Translations under genes and position numbers: made by a program
Source of the DNA: Microvirga ossetica
GTDB lineage: Bacteria > Pseudomonadota > Alphaproteobacteria > Rhizobiales > Beijerinckiaceae
Assembly (NCBI RefSeq): GCF_002741015.1
Contig: NZ_CP016616.1
Location: forward strand, 4,800,501-4,864,500
Direction of reading: 5' to 3'
DNA: 64,000 bases
The notes under the pieces: generated by a model
What the model was told of the DNA's origin: nothing
Databases searched by the model: none
The model's input: the letters and a program-made list of their open reading frames with translations, nothing else
Part shown: positions 7,875 through 17,286 of the stretch, piece after piece
Position numbering within the stretch: position 1 is the stretch's first letter
Layout of the letters: each line of letters opens with the position of its first letter

Positions 7875-9752
7875 TCAAGCGCCTGCTTCCTCGATCTCGC
7901 TGCTAAGCATCAGCCATTCCTCTTCGACGGAGGCGAGGGTGGCGGCAGCCTCGGCGCGCATCCGGGAGAGATCCGTCGCCTTCGAGGGATCTTTCTGGAA
8001 GGCGGTGCCGTCGGCGAGCGCCGCATCGACCTTGCCGATCACCTCCGTGAGCTTCGCCATCCGCGCCTCGAGCGCGTCGAGCTTCTTGCGCAATGGCGCG
8101 AGCGCCGCCCGGCGCTCAGCGGCGGCGCGGCGTTCGTCGCCCTTCGAGGCGGTCGCGGCCTGCGGCCTGTCGGAGCGCTTCTGCGGATCGAGCTCGCCGG
8201 AGAGCACGAGCTGGCGATAATCGTCCATGTCGCCGTCGAAGGCCTTCACGCCGCCATTGCCGACGATCCACAGCCTGTCGGCGCAGGCCTCGATGAGAAA
8301 GCGGTCGTGGCTCACCAGGATGACGGCACCGGTATAATCATTGATCGCCTCCATCAGCGCCGTGCGGCTGTCGATGTCGAGATGGTTGGTCGGCTCGTCG
8401 AGGATGAGCAGGTGAGGGCCGTCGAAGGCGGCAAGCCCCATGAGCAGGCGCGCCTTCTCGCCGCCCGACAGGGCCGAGACCGGCGTATCCGCCTTGGCGC
8501 CGGGAAAGCCGATCTGCGCCGTGCGGGCCCGGATCTTGGCGATCGGCGTGTCCGGCATGCGCTCGGCTACATGGTCGTAGGCGGTGGCTTTCGGGTTCAG
8601 CTCGTCGAGCTGGTGCTGGGCGAAATAGGCGACATCCATGCGCGAGGGCGTGCGCATCTCGCCCTTCATCGGCGCGAGCCTGCCGCCGACGAGCTTGCAG
8701 AAGGTGGATTTGCCGTTGCCGTTCGACCCGAGCAGGGCGATCCGGTCGTCCGGCGCGATAGTCAGGTTGAGGCGTTCGAGCACGATCCGCTCGCCATAGC
8801 CGACGGCGCCGCCCTCGACGGTGATCAGGGGCGGCGCGGCGGGGCGCTCGGGTCCCGGCAGGTTGAAGGGCAGCACATCGTCCTCGACGATGGTGGCGAT
8901 GGGCTCGAGCTTCGCCAGCCGCTTGACGCGGGATTGCGCCTGCCGGGCCTTCGAGGCCTTCGCCTTGAAGCGGTCGACGAAGGCCTGGAGGTGCTTGCGC
9001 TCGGCCTCCTGCTTTGCCGCCATCTTGGCGGTCAGCTCGCGCTTCTCGGCATATTGCCTGGCAAACGAGGTGTAGCCGCCGCGATAGATCGTGAGCTTAC
9101 CCCGGTCGAGATGGAGGATGTGGTTGACGCAGGTGTCGAGCAGCTCCCGGTCGTGGCTGATGATCAGCACCGTGTGCGGATAGCGCCCGAGATAGTCGTA
9201 GAGCCAGAGGGTGCCTTCGAGATCGAGGTAGTTGGTCGGCTCGTCGAGGAGGAGCAGGTCGGGCTCGGTGAACAGCACGGCGGCGAGCGCCACGCGCATG
9301 CGCCAGCCGCCCGAGAAGTCGGAGCAGGGACGGTTCTGCGCCTCGGCATCGAAGCCGAGGCCGTGCAGGATCGCCGCGGCGCGGGCGGGCGCCGAATGGG
9401 CGCCGATATCGGTGAGCCGGGTCTCGATCTCGGCGCGGCGCAGGCCATCGGCGGTCTCCGCTTCCGCGAGGAGGGCGGAGCGCTCCTTGTCGGCGGCGAG
9501 CACGACCTCGATCAGGGTCTCGGGCCCGCCCGGCGCCTCTTGGGCCACGGCGCCGATCTTCATGCCGCGGGGCAGGGTGACGGTGCCGCTTTCTGTGGAA
9601 AGCTCTCCCTGGACGATCTTGAACAGGGTGGTCTTGCCCGCGCCGTTGCGCCCCACGAGCCCCACCTTCGCCCCGGTGGGCAGGTTGAAGGAGGCGCGGT
9701 CGAGGATCAGCCTATTGCCGATGCGGAAGGTCAGGTCGTTGACGTGAAGCAT
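7875..9752 (-). CDS. ABC-F family ATPase (YheS-like)
   Basis: Cytosolic tandem ATPase without membrane segments, of the ABC-F group that acts on ribosomes. Its 625 residues hold two nucleotide-binding domains: Walker A GRNGAGKTT with signature FSGGWRMRVALA in the first, and GSNGNGKST with LSGGEKARLLMG in the second. Between them lies the charged ABC-F linker (KREL..KQEAERKHLQAF). A C-terminal coiled-coil extension of about 90 residues (ERRAAAERRAALAPLRKKLD) resembles YheS/Uup proteins. Some ABC-F members protect ribosomes from antibiotics, others are housekeeping; the linker does not settle this. It diverges from the Crp/Fnr gene across 185 bases. Confidence 0.88.
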   Translation of the reverse strand: MLHVNDLTFRIGNRLILDRASFNLPTGAKVGLVGRNGAGKTTLFKIVQGELSTESGTVTLPRGMKIGAVAQEAPGGPETLIEVVLAADKERSALLAEAETADGLRRAEIETRLTDIGAHSAPARAAAILHGLGFDAEAQNRPCSDFSGGWRMRVALAAVLFTEPDLLLLDEPTNYLDLEGTLWLYDYLGRYPHTVLIISHDRELLDTCVNHILHLDRGKLTIYRGGYTSFARQYAEKRELTAKMAAKQEAERKHLQAFVDRFKAKASKARQAQSRVKRLAKLEPIATIVEDDVLPFNLPGPERPAAPPLITVEGGAVGYGERIVLERLNLTIAPDDRIALLGSNGNGKSTFCKLVGGRLAPMKGEMRTPSRMDVAYFAQHQLDELNPKATAYDHVAERMPDTPIAKIRARTAQIGFPGAKADTPVSALSGGEKARLLMGLAAFDGPHLLILDEPTNHLDIDSRTALMEAINDYTGAVILVSHDRFLIEACADRLWIVGNGGVKAFDGDMDDYRQLVLSGELDPQKRSDRPQAATASKGDERRAAAERRAALAPLRKKLDALEARMAKLTEVIGKVDAALADGTAFQKDPSKATDLSRMRAEAAATLASVEEEWLMLSSEIEEAGA

Positions 9753-9937
9753 GCCGCCTTTTGACCTCTGACGAGGGCGCTGGCAAGGTCTCGGGCAAGA
9801 TCTCGAAGCCCTGGCCGATAGCCGGAATTGCCAATGACAGGATCGGCAAGGCCTGAGAAAGGGTTGCGCGACACACGGATACTGACGTCACGAAATTTAT
9901 GGTATAGCCAAGTCTTGTAGGTAGGGGGAGAAGAACA

Positions 9938-10624
9938 ATGGCGAGGCTCGCCGGGATCAAATTGTTCAAGGGGCTGGATATCGACCTTGAGCGCTTCGAG
10001 GCGCGGGCCAACTGGCGCCGCTTCGATCCCGAAGAAGTCCTGGTCGACTTCGACGAGCCCTCCACCGACGTCTATTTTCTTCTCGCAGGCGAGGTCCGGG
10101 TGCTCATGCGCACCCCCTCGGGCAAAGAGGTCATCCTCTACGAGATGAAGCCGAACGACCTCTTCGGCGAACTGGCCGCCCTCGACGGCGTGCCGCGTTC
10201 GGCCAATGTCTCCGCTCTGACCCGGGGTGAGGCCTGCGTCATGCCGGCCGCGGTCTTCAAAGAGCTGCTGTTCTCGCACCAGGTGGTGTCGGAGCGTCTC
10301 TTCTGCCTCATGGCCGCGCGCATCCGCGAGCTGAACAACCGCTTCATGGAGCAGACGGTGCTCGATCTTCGGCACCGGCTCTATTCCGAGCTTCTGCGCC
10401 TGTCGACGCCGCGGCAGGACCGGTCGGGGGAACGCGTGATCACGCCGCCGCCCTTCCACCACATCGTGGCCGCCCGCATCGGTTGCCGGCGCGAGCAGAT
10501 CACGCGGGAATTCTCCATGCTGACCCAGGAGGGACTCATCGAGCGCACGCGCGGCGCCCTGATCCTGCGCCAGCCGGATGTGCTCAAAGCGCGCGTAACC
10601 GAGGCCCTGCAGACGGATCGCTAG
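9938..10624 (+). CDS. Crp/Fnr family transcriptional regulator
   Basis: A 228-residue regulator with an N-terminal cyclic-nucleotide-binding fold. The phosphate-binding-cassette-like motif FGELAALDGVPRSANVSA (about residues 72-89) suggests a real nucleotide ligand, and there is no Fnr-type N-terminal Cys cluster. A C-terminal winged helix (HIVAARIGCRREQITREFSM) binds DNA. The start has GGGGAG upstream. A perfect TGACGTCA palindrome lies at 9883-9890 in its own upstream region. The gene runs tail-to-tail into the TetR gene with a 41-base overlap. Confidence 0.87.
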   Translation: MARLAGIKLFKGLDIDLERFEARANWRRFDPEEVLVDFDEPSTDVYFLLAGEVRVLMRTPSGKEVILYEMKPNDLFGELAALDGVPRSANVSALTRGEACVMPAAVFKELLFSHQVVSERLFCLMAARIRELNNRFMEQTVLDLRHRLYSELLRLSTPRQDRSGERVITPPPFHHIVAARIGCRREQITREFSMLTQEGLIERTRGALILRQPDVLKARVTEALQTDR

Positions 10625-11276
10625 CCGGGTCCTGCGGCCCATAGGCCGCGAAGAAGACCCGGATCGCGTTCTCCACGTTGCGCTGGATCTCGCTTTCCGT
10701 CGGCGGCTCGCCGACCGAGAAGAGCATGCGGCGCAGGATGCCGGAGACGCAGAGATCGAGGAGATGCTGGGCTGCGACGCCGGTATCCTCAATGGAGAGA
10801 CGGCCCGCTTCCACTTGCCGGTCGAAATAGGCGCTCAGCCGCGCGATGCCCTGGCAGGGTCCGGCCTCATAGAAGGCCTGCCCCAGGCGCGGGAACTTCT
10901 CCGCTGCCCCCATCACCATCCGGATCGAGGATACGTGCTCGGGCTTGCCCAAGCGGCGCAGATAGCTGAGGCCAAGCCTCGTCAGGGCGCCGCGAACGTC
11001 AGGATCCTCGGCGTCGAGCTTGAACAGCACCTCGGCCAGACCCCGCTTCTCCTCGGTGGTCAGCGCCTCGAACAGGCTCTCCTTGCTGTCGAAATAGACA
11101 TAAAGCGTGCCCTTGGAGACGCCGGCGACCTTGGCGATCTCGCCCATGCTGGCGCCATCGAAGCCCTGGGCCAGAAATACCTTCCGTGCACCTTCCAGGA
11201 TCTGGCGGCGCTTCGCGCTCTCGCTGCTTTCCTCGACGGCGGAAAGCTCCCGGGTGGTGTCATGCGCGGCACTCAT
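10584..11276 (-). CDS. TetR/AcrR family repressor, probable regulator of the adjacent export pump
   Basis: A 230-residue regulator with a TetR helix-turn-helix at about residues 35-70 (GASMGEIAKVAGVSKGTLYVYFDSKESLFEAL) and a C-terminal ligand/dimer domain with TetR_C-like helices. It is divergent from the emrA-like gene at 11420, and a perfect palindrome lies between them, so it most likely represses the pump and itself until a toxic ligand binds. The C-terminal codons overlap the end of the Crp/Fnr gene by 41 bases on the other strand. Confidence 0.88.
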   Translation of the reverse strand: MSAAHDTTRELSAVEESSESAKRRQILEGARKVFLAQGFDGASMGEIAKVAGVSKGTLYVYFDSKESLFEALTTEEKRGLAEVLFKLDAEDPDVRGALTRLGLSYLRRLGKPEHVSSIRMVMGAAEKFPRLGQAFYEAGPCQGIARLSAYFDRQVEAGRLSIEDTGVAAQHLLDLCVSGILRRMLFSVGEPPTESEIQRNVENAIRVFFAAYGPQDPASDPSAGPRLRAL

Positions 11277-11303
11277 GGCTTCTATAACATCCTCTTTTAG
11301 CTA

Positions 11304-11324
11304 TTGACCGAACGGTTCGGTCAA
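11304..11324. promoter_or_regulatory. TetR operator: perfect 21-bp palindrome
   Basis: Half-sites TTGACCGAAC and GTTCGGTCAA flank one central G. It lies in the gap between the divergent TetR gene and the HlyD/EmrA gene, and its left arm can double as a -35 element (TTGACC). Size and symmetry fit a TetR dimer site. Confidence 0.72.
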
Positions 11325-11419
11325 CCATATATGGCAGACAATCGGCGAAGATCAAGGCTGCAGTGCAACGCCCAAGCTTTCACAAAGCGAGGTGCGTCCC
11401 AGGCCTTGCAGAGGTTCAC

Positions 11420-12613
11420 ATGGCTTATCGCGAAGAATTTCAGCAGGGTGCGGGCAGCGCCTCCGAGACGGCTCGGGACGGAAAGACTGTCCAGCCTCCG
11501 CAGGCGGAGCAGAAGCTTCCGGAAATAGCGCCCCCGGCCAAGAAAAGGGGCCTCGGCAAAAAGCCGGTTATCCTGGCCGTGCTGGCTGCGGCTCTGGCGT
11601 TCGGCGCCTATGAGGGTCACGAATGGTGGACCGACGGCCGCTTCATGGTCTCGACCGACGACGCCTATGTGCAGGCTGACATCACCCTCCTGTCGGCCAA
11701 GATCTCCGGCTATGTGGCCTCCGTCGCCGTCACCAACAACCAGAGCGTCAAGGCGGGCGAGCTGATCGCCAAGATCGACGACGGCGATTATCGCCTCGCC
11801 CTGCAATCGGCCAAGGACAAGCTCGCGACCCAGCAGAGCGCCATCGCGCGCATCGGCCGCCAGATCGAGGCCGGCCGCGCGTCGGTGGCACAGGCCGAGG
11901 CGCAGGTGGTCAGCGCGCAGGCCGAGGCCGAGCGGGCCGAGAGCGATTATGCGCGTCAGCAGCAGCTCGCCAAGTCCGACTATACCAGCAAGGCTTCCTT
12001 CGAGAACGCCAAGGCCGCCCGCGACCGGGCCAATGCCGAGGTGAAGAGCGCCCAGGCCGCGACAACCGCCGCCCAGGCGAATGTGCAGGTCCTGGCCGCA
12101 CAGCAGAACGAGGGTGAGCGTCTGGCGGACGAGTACCGGACCGCCGTGGACAAGGCGGAGCGCGATCTCTCCTTCACGGAAATCCGCGCGCCCGTCGACG
12201 GCATCGTCGGCAACAAGGCGATGGAGGTTGGAACCTATGTGCAGCCCGGCGCCCGCCTTGCGGCTCTGGTGCCGCTGACCAGCGTGCATGTGGATGCCAA
12301 CTTCAAGGAGACGCAGCTCGCCTCCCTGAAGCCCGGTCAGAAGGTGCATGTGAAGGTCGATGCCTTCCCCGACACCGACATCGTCGGCACGGTCGAGAGC
12401 GTCTCGCCGGCCGCCGGCGCGGTGTTCAGCCTGCTGCCGCCGGAAAACGCCACCGGCAACTTCACCAAGATCGTCCAGCGCGTCCCCGTGCGCGTCACCG
12501 TCAGCCCTGACGTGGCGCAGAAGGGTCTGCTTCGCCCCGGCCTGTCGGTGGTCGTCGACGTCGATATCCGCACCTCGGCCGAGCCCTCCAAGACGGCCAG
12601 CATCAAAGAGTAA
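11420..12613 (+). CDS. HlyD/EmrA-type periplasmic adaptor subunit of a multidrug exporter
   Basis: Membrane-fusion protein that joins the inner-membrane pump to an outer-membrane channel. The 397 residues have a cytosolic, charged N-terminus (about 45 residues), one membrane helix (KPVILAVLAAALAFGAYEG), a lipoyl half-motif STDDAYVQADITLLSAKISGY, an alpha-helical hairpin rich in Ala/Gln/Glu (about 120-230) and a beta-barrel ending in RPGLSVVVDVDI. The ATG at 11420 is preceded by GAGG; an earlier in-frame ATG at 11363 lacks such a site and would sit close to the operator. The MFS pump gene follows after six bases. Confidence 0.9.
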   Translation: MAYREEFQQGAGSASETARDGKTVQPPQAEQKLPEIAPPAKKRGLGKKPVILAVLAAALAFGAYEGHEWWTDGRFMVSTDDAYVQADITLLSAKISGYVASVAVTNNQSVKAGELIAKIDDGDYRLALQSAKDKLATQQSAIARIGRQIEAGRASVAQAEAQVVSAQAEAERAESDYARQQQLAKSDYTSKASFENAKAARDRANAEVKSAQAATTAAQANVQVLAAQQNEGERLADEYRTAVDKAERDLSFTEIRAPVDGIVGNKAMEVGTYVQPGARLAALVPLTSVHVDANFKETQLASLKPGQKVHVKVDAFPDTDIVGTVESVSPAAGAVFSLLPPENATGNFTKIVQRVPVRVTVSPDVAQKGLLRPGLSVVVDVDIRTSAEPSKTASIKE

Positions 12614-12619
12614 GGAACC

Positions 12620-14212
12620 ATGGCCGCATCGGCTGCCATTTCGGGCAAAGCTCAAGCCATGCCTGCCGCGAAGCCGGCGCCGCTCGACCGGCGCCGGACC
12701 TTCGCGTTCTTCTGCATGGTCTTCGGCATGTTCATGGCGATCTTGGACATCCAGATCGTCTCGGCCTCCCTCGCCGAGATCCAGGCAGGCCTCTCCGCCT
12801 CATCGGAAGAGATCTCCTGGGTGCAGACGAGCTACCTGATCGCGGAAGTGATCATGATCCCGCTGTCGGGCACGCTCTCGCGCGTGCTCTCGACGCGCTG
12901 GATGTTCGTGATCGCGTCCGGCGGCTTCACCTTCATGAGCTTCATGTGCGCGACAGCGACGAACATCGACCAGATGATCGTCTACCGCGCGCTGCAGGGC
13001 TTCATCGGCGGCGGCATGATCCCCACCGTCTTCGCTTCCGCCTTCACGATCTTCCCGCCGGAGAAGCGGCCCGTGATCTCGCCGATCATCGGCCTCGTGG
13101 CGACGCTCGCGCCGACCATCGGCCCGACGCTCGGCGGCTATCTGACGGAACTGTTTTCCTGGCACTGGCTGTTCCTGGTCAACATCGTGCCGGGAATCTT
13201 CGTCACGGTGTCGACCTATCTGCTGGTCGATTTCGACGAGCCGGATTTCAACCTGTTCAAGTCCTTCGATTGGGCGGGCTTGGGCTTCATGGCGGCGTTC
13301 CTGGGCAGCCTTGAATATGTGCTGGAAGAGGGGCCCCTGAACGATTGGTTTCAGGACGGGGCGGTGCTGATCCTGACGATCGTCTGCGTCGTCGGCGGCA
13401 TCGGCTTCTTCTACCGCGCGTTCAACGCCAAGCAGCCCATCGTGGACCTGCGCGCCTTCGCCGACCGGAACTTCCTCGCGGGCTCCGCCTTCAGCTTCGT
13501 CATGGGCATCGGCCTCTACGGACTAACCTATCTCTACCCGGTCTATCTGGCCCGCGTCCGGGGTTACTCGTCGCTGCAGATCGGCGAGACCATGTTCGTG
13601 ACAGGCGCCACCATGTTCCTCATGGCGCCGGTGGCGGGAATCCTGTCGCGCAAGATGGATCCGCGGCTGATGATGGCCATCGGCTTCGGTGCCTTTGCCT
13701 TCGGAACCTGGCAGATCACCGGCCTCACCAAGGATTGGGATTTCTGGGAATTGTTCGTGCCGCAGATCTTCCGCGGCGTCGGCCTCATGATCTGCATGGT
13801 GCCGATCAACAACATCGCGCTCGGAACCTTGTCGCCGGACCGGATCAAGAACGCGTCGGGCCTCTACAACCTCACCCGCAATCTCGGCGGCGCGGTGGGC
13901 CTAGCAGTCATCAATACGCTCTTGAACAACCGCCTCGACCTGCATCTCCAGCGCCTGCGCGAGAGCGTGACATGGGACAGTTCCCAGGCGATGGAAACCC
14001 TCAACGCCCTGACCATGAAGTTCCAGGCTCTGGGCGTGGACGGTAATGCGGCAGCGCTCAAGACCATGGCGAACATGGTGAGGCGCGAGGCCCTGGTGAT
14101 GTCCTTCGCCGATGTGTTCCTGCTGCTGACCGTGCTGTTCTTGGGCCTCGTCTGCGCCTTGCCCTTCATCAAGAAACCGCGTGCGGCGCCTAGCGGCGGC
14201 GGGGGACATTAG
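12620..14212 (+). CDS. DHA2-family MFS multidrug exporter (EmrB-like)
   Basis: Proton-coupled drug exporter with 14 predicted membrane helices in 530 residues. Motifs typical of DHA2 include LDIQIVSASLAEIQAGL in helix 1 and the GGGMIPTVFASAFTIFPPEKR loop (motif A region). Helix 5 shows a motif-C-like GPTLGGYL. RBS AAGGA precedes the ATG. It forms a two-gene operon with the adaptor upstream, probably under the TetR protein. Substrates cannot be predicted. Confidence 0.92.
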   Translation: MAASAAISGKAQAMPAAKPAPLDRRRTFAFFCMVFGMFMAILDIQIVSASLAEIQAGLSASSEEISWVQTSYLIAEVIMIPLSGTLSRVLSTRWMFVIASGGFTFMSFMCATATNIDQMIVYRALQGFIGGGMIPTVFASAFTIFPPEKRPVISPIIGLVATLAPTIGPTLGGYLTELFSWHWLFLVNIVPGIFVTVSTYLLVDFDEPDFNLFKSFDWAGLGFMAAFLGSLEYVLEEGPLNDWFQDGAVLILTIVCVVGGIGFFYRAFNAKQPIVDLRAFADRNFLAGSAFSFVMGIGLYGLTYLYPVYLARVRGYSSLQIGETMFVTGATMFLMAPVAGILSRKMDPRLMMAIGFGAFAFGTWQITGLTKDWDFWELFVPQIFRGVGLMICMVPINNIALGTLSPDRIKNASGLYNLTRNLGGAVGLAVINTLLNNRLDLHLQRLRESVTWDSSQAMETLNALTMKFQALGVDGNAAALKTMANMVRREALVMSFADVFLLLTVLFLGLVCALPFIKKPRAAPSGGGGH

Positions 14213-14514
14213 TAGCTGCAGAGTGCTTGAGCTCACCGCTCCACCAAAACGGCGGCGTCCGAACCAGCAAAGCATCTCTCCCTCTACCATGTGGGAGAGG
14301 GTTGGGGTGAGGGCAGGCCGGTGATAGAACAAGGTGCTGCAGCCGACGCTTTTAAAGGCAATAGCGACAGCGCTCTATCCTGACATCGCACACCCTCACC
14401 CCTACCCCTCTCCCGCCCGGGAGAGGGGATGCGCGATGCCTGTTTCGTGGCGATTGGATGAAGCCTGCCGTTCCGATTTTGCGGCCCCATCCTTGATAGA
14501 GATCACGTCGGATC
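14213..14514. repeat. Gene-free 302 bp with an inverted pair of REP-like units
   Basis: The stretch lies between the convergent ends of the two exporter operons. Unit 1 (14276-14313) reads ...GGGAGAGGGTTGGGGTGAGGG. Unit 2 (14393-14428) is the same motif on the other strand with its own CCCTCTCCC/GGGAGAGGG hairpin. Together they resemble a REPIN-type pair and may act as bidirectional transcript ends. No gene is seen between them. Confidence 0.6.
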
Positions 14515-15561
14515 TCAAATCCCCCGCGCCTTCGTATCCACGCTCACCACCACCGACATGCCGGGTGACAGGTGCTCCGCGAGCGCCTGATCCGGATCGA
14601 TGGCGATGCGCACAGGCACGCGCTGTGCGACCTTGGTGAAGTTGCCGGTCGCGTTGTCGGTTCTGATCACGCTGAATTCCAAGCCTGCCGCGGGCGAGAA
14701 GCGCTCGATATGGCCGTTCAGCTGCGCGTGCTGGAGCGCATCGACCGTGAAGGTGACGGGCTGGCCGGCTTCCATGCCGGCAAGCTGGGTCTCCTTGAAG
14801 TTCGCGATCACCCAGATCCGTTCCGGCACGAGGGCGAGGAGCTGGGTGCCGGCTGCAACGTATTGGCCGACACGTGCGCCGACCTCACCGAGCTTGCCGT
14901 CCTCCGGCGCAACGATCCGCGTGTTCTGCAGGTCGATCTCGGCGAGGCGGACCGCCGCCTGGGCGCCCTGCACGGCCGCTTCGAGGGATTGGCGGCTCAC
15001 CAGGGTCGAGGCGAGATCCTGCCGCGAGACCTCGAGCGCAGCCTGGGCCTGATGCAGGGAGGCGGTCGACTGGTCGAGCGCGGCGCGGGCCTGATCGGCC
15101 TGGCTCTGCGTCGTGACGCCCCGTTCCAGCAGCGGCTCGATCCGCTTCCAGCTCGCTTCCGCCGCCTTGAGAGCAGCCTGCGCGCTGTCGACCTGGGCCT
15201 GGCTCGACGTGATGCGGGCCTCGTCGGAGCGGCGCTTCTGCTCTGAATTGGCAAGCGCGGCCTGCTGGCCCGCCAGCGTCGCCTCCGCCTGTTCCAACTT
15301 CTGCGCGAAGATGCGGTCGTCGAGCTTCACCAGGATCTGGCCGGCCTTCACGTGCTGGAAGTCCTGAACCGCAACCTCGCCGACATAACCGGCAAGCTGC
15401 GGGCTGACGAGGGTCACCTGTCCGCGCACATAGGCGTTGTCCGTGCTCTGCACCGAACTGTCGAAGGGCGGCAGGCGCCAGGCATAGAGCACGAGGACGA
15501 CGCCGATGGCGCCGATGGAGGTTGCGACGAGAGTGGTAGCGGAGCGAAATGACTTGAGCAT
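14515..15561 (-). CDS. HlyD/EmrA-type adaptor subunit, second exporter
   Basis: A 348-residue membrane-fusion protein: N-terminal membrane helix (TLVATSIGAIGVVLVLYAW), lipoyl half-motif STDNAYVRGQVTLVSPQLAGY, a long helical hairpin (about residues 75-190) and a C-terminal barrel ending LSPGMSVVVSVDTKA. It is the third gene of the marR operon, 16 bases after the MFS gene. It is clearly paralogous to the adaptor at 11420 but shorter, with a reduced cytosolic tail. Confidence 0.9.
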   Translation of the reverse strand: MLKSFRSATTLVATSIGAIGVVLVLYAWRLPPFDSSVQSTDNAYVRGQVTLVSPQLAGYVGEVAVQDFQHVKAGQILVKLDDRIFAQKLEQAEATLAGQQAALANSEQKRRSDEARITSSQAQVDSAQAALKAAEASWKRIEPLLERGVTTQSQADQARAALDQSTASLHQAQAALEVSRQDLASTLVSRQSLEAAVQGAQAAVRLAEIDLQNTRIVAPEDGKLGEVGARVGQYVAAGTQLLALVPERIWVIANFKETQLAGMEAGQPVTFTVDALQHAQLNGHIERFSPAAGLEFSVIRTDNATGNFTKVAQRVPVRIAIDPDQALAEHLSPGMSVVVSVDTKARGI

Positions 15562-15577
15562 GGCAATCGATACGAGG

Positions 15578-17272
15578 TTAAGCGGCAGCGTTTTGCCGGA
15601 AGGTTGAGAGATACGCGGCGACCGTCCGGATCAAGACATGGACGATCAGGGCGGCGAGGGCGAAGGTGGCGAGACCCGCGATGGCCAGGAAGGCGTCGTT
15701 ATAGGCAAGCACCGTCGCTTCGCGGGTGACCTGCTGGCCGAGCAGGACGGCGCCCTCGGCGCTCAGCAGCGCCTTGTCGGTGATCACGCGGCCATAGGCG
15801 CCGGCAAGCTGGCTCAGGCGCTGGGCGACGAGGGGATCCGTCAGCGGCAGGTGGTTGGCGAGAGCCTGGATGTGAAGGCGCGTCCGCCAGGTGATGAAGC
15901 TTCCGACGATCGCCGATCCGAGCACGCCGCCGATGCTCTGGGTGGTGAGGAAGACAATGACAAAGCTCAGGATGTAGGTCGGCCCTTTCTTCAGCGCCAT
16001 CATCAGGCCCGCGGCCATGGCGGGCGGCAGGAAGAGCGCACCCGCGAAGGCGATGAGCGCCTGGCTCAGATACATCTCGGCCGGACGCGTCAGGTTCGTC
16101 GCCCGGCTGTCCATGACGGCGCCAAGGATGAGCAGAGACAGGGCGACGATGTGGATCGCGTGCTCGCGGTTCGGCTTCACCACCGCGGCGCAGACGAGCC
16201 CGCCGAGCACGGACGACGCGAGAATGACCAGGGACAGGGCCTGCATCTGGTCGTTCTGCAATCCCAGCGCCTGGAAGAAGGCGAAGGCGCCGCTCGTCTG
16301 CTCCGACAGGGCGATGCGGAAGATCAGCAGCGCGCCGGTGAAGTGCACGACCTCCTTGCTCGCCAGCCAGCGGATGTCGAGGAGCGGGCTCTCACGGTTG
16401 AGCTCGAGAACGACGGCAACGGTCACGGCCGCGAGCCCTATCGCCAGCATGATTCCGAGCCAAGGCGCCTCGAACCACCAATAGGCCCGGCCGAGCGTGA
16501 GGACCATCGCCGTCAGTCCGAAGCCGACGGCGATCAGCAGGTAGCTCACCACGTCGCGCCAGTGGATGACCTTTGTGCGCGGCTGCGGCGTGAGCGGCAG
16601 CAGGTAGACGGCGGCGAAAGCCAGCAGCGCGATGGCGATCTCGAACACGTAGAGACCATGCCATTGTCCGATCATCAGGAGATCCGGCGCGATCAGACGC
16701 GCGAGCGGTGCGCCGAAGGACAGGTTCGTGAGCGCGAGCGACAGGCCGATATTCAGCTTCTTCGCCGGCGGGAACGCCTCCAGCATGTAGAGAAAGCCGA
16801 GCGACGACATGGGCGCGGCGGCGATGCCGCTGAAGAAGCGCACGATCAGCGCCGAATGCAGGTCGTCGACGAAGAGGTGCATCAGCGAGACGAGCACGAA
16901 GACGAGAATGCTCAGTTCCGCGAAATTGCGCAGGCCGTATTGAGTGCGGATCTTGATGAGGGCGAGCGACAGGCTGACATTCGGCGCCATGTAGGCGGCG
17001 ACAAGCCATGTGGCCTCGTTCGTCGTCGCGCCGAGAGCGCCCTGGATCTGGGGCAGATTCGCCGAGATGAGGTTCATCCCTAAGCCCTGCGTGAGGGCGA
17101 GGAGCAGGGAAGCGAGCATGTAGCCCGCCGCACGCTGGGGCGGCATGGGAGCGGGTATGGGGGCAGGCGCCGCCGCGGGGGTGGGCGGCGCCTGCCGAGC
17201 CAGCGGCTTCGAAGGGGTCTCGACCTCGGAGCCGCCGGCGTCGGGATGCGCTTTGGCGGATGCAGTTGTCAT
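15578..17272 (-). CDS. DHA2-family MFS exporter, second system
   Basis: A 564-residue transporter with about 14 helices. The cytosolic N-terminus is unusually long and Pro/Ala-rich (about 45 residues), ahead of the first helix (AAGYMLASLLLALTQGLGMN). The loop after helix 2 and the GALGATTNEATWLVAAYMAPN segment fit the DHA2 group, but the usual acidic residue in helix 1 (LD in EmrB) is replaced by a G-M-N sequence, so it belongs to a different branch from the pump at 12620. It lies between marR and its adaptor gene. Confidence 0.88.
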   Translation of the reverse strand: MTTASAKAHPDAGGSEVETPSKPLARQAPPTPAAAPAPIPAPMPPQRAAGYMLASLLLALTQGLGMNLISANLPQIQGALGATTNEATWLVAAYMAPNVSLSLALIKIRTQYGLRNFAELSILVFVLVSLMHLFVDDLHSALIVRFFSGIAAAPMSSLGFLYMLEAFPPAKKLNIGLSLALTNLSFGAPLARLIAPDLLMIGQWHGLYVFEIAIALLAFAAVYLLPLTPQPRTKVIHWRDVVSYLLIAVGFGLTAMVLTLGRAYWWFEAPWLGIMLAIGLAAVTVAVVLELNRESPLLDIRWLASKEVVHFTGALLIFRIALSEQTSGAFAFFQALGLQNDQMQALSLVILASSVLGGLVCAAVVKPNREHAIHIVALSLLILGAVMDSRATNLTRPAEMYLSQALIAFAGALFLPPAMAAGLMMALKKGPTYILSFVIVFLTTQSIGGVLGSAIVGSFITWRTRLHIQALANHLPLTDPLVAQRLSQLAGAYGRVITDKALLSAEGAVLLGQQVTREATVLAYNDAFLAIAGLATFALAALIVHVLIRTVAAYLSTFRQNAAA

Positions 17273-17286
17273 GAGGATGCCGCCGC

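Noticed and set aside
7851..9764. Open frame of over 600 codons on the forward strand opposite the ABC-F gene
   Set aside because: It is the antisense of a clear ABC-F ATPase; high-GC third positions leave antisense frames open. The same applies to long antisense frames at 15638-17083, 17884-19068, 32953-34437, 34495-36453 and 44378-45778.
9883..9890. TGACGTCA palindrome upstream of the Crp/Fnr gene as an autoregulatory site
   Set aside because: Only eight bases long and not of Crp/Fnr half-site spacing; mentioned in the gene entry but not called as a site.
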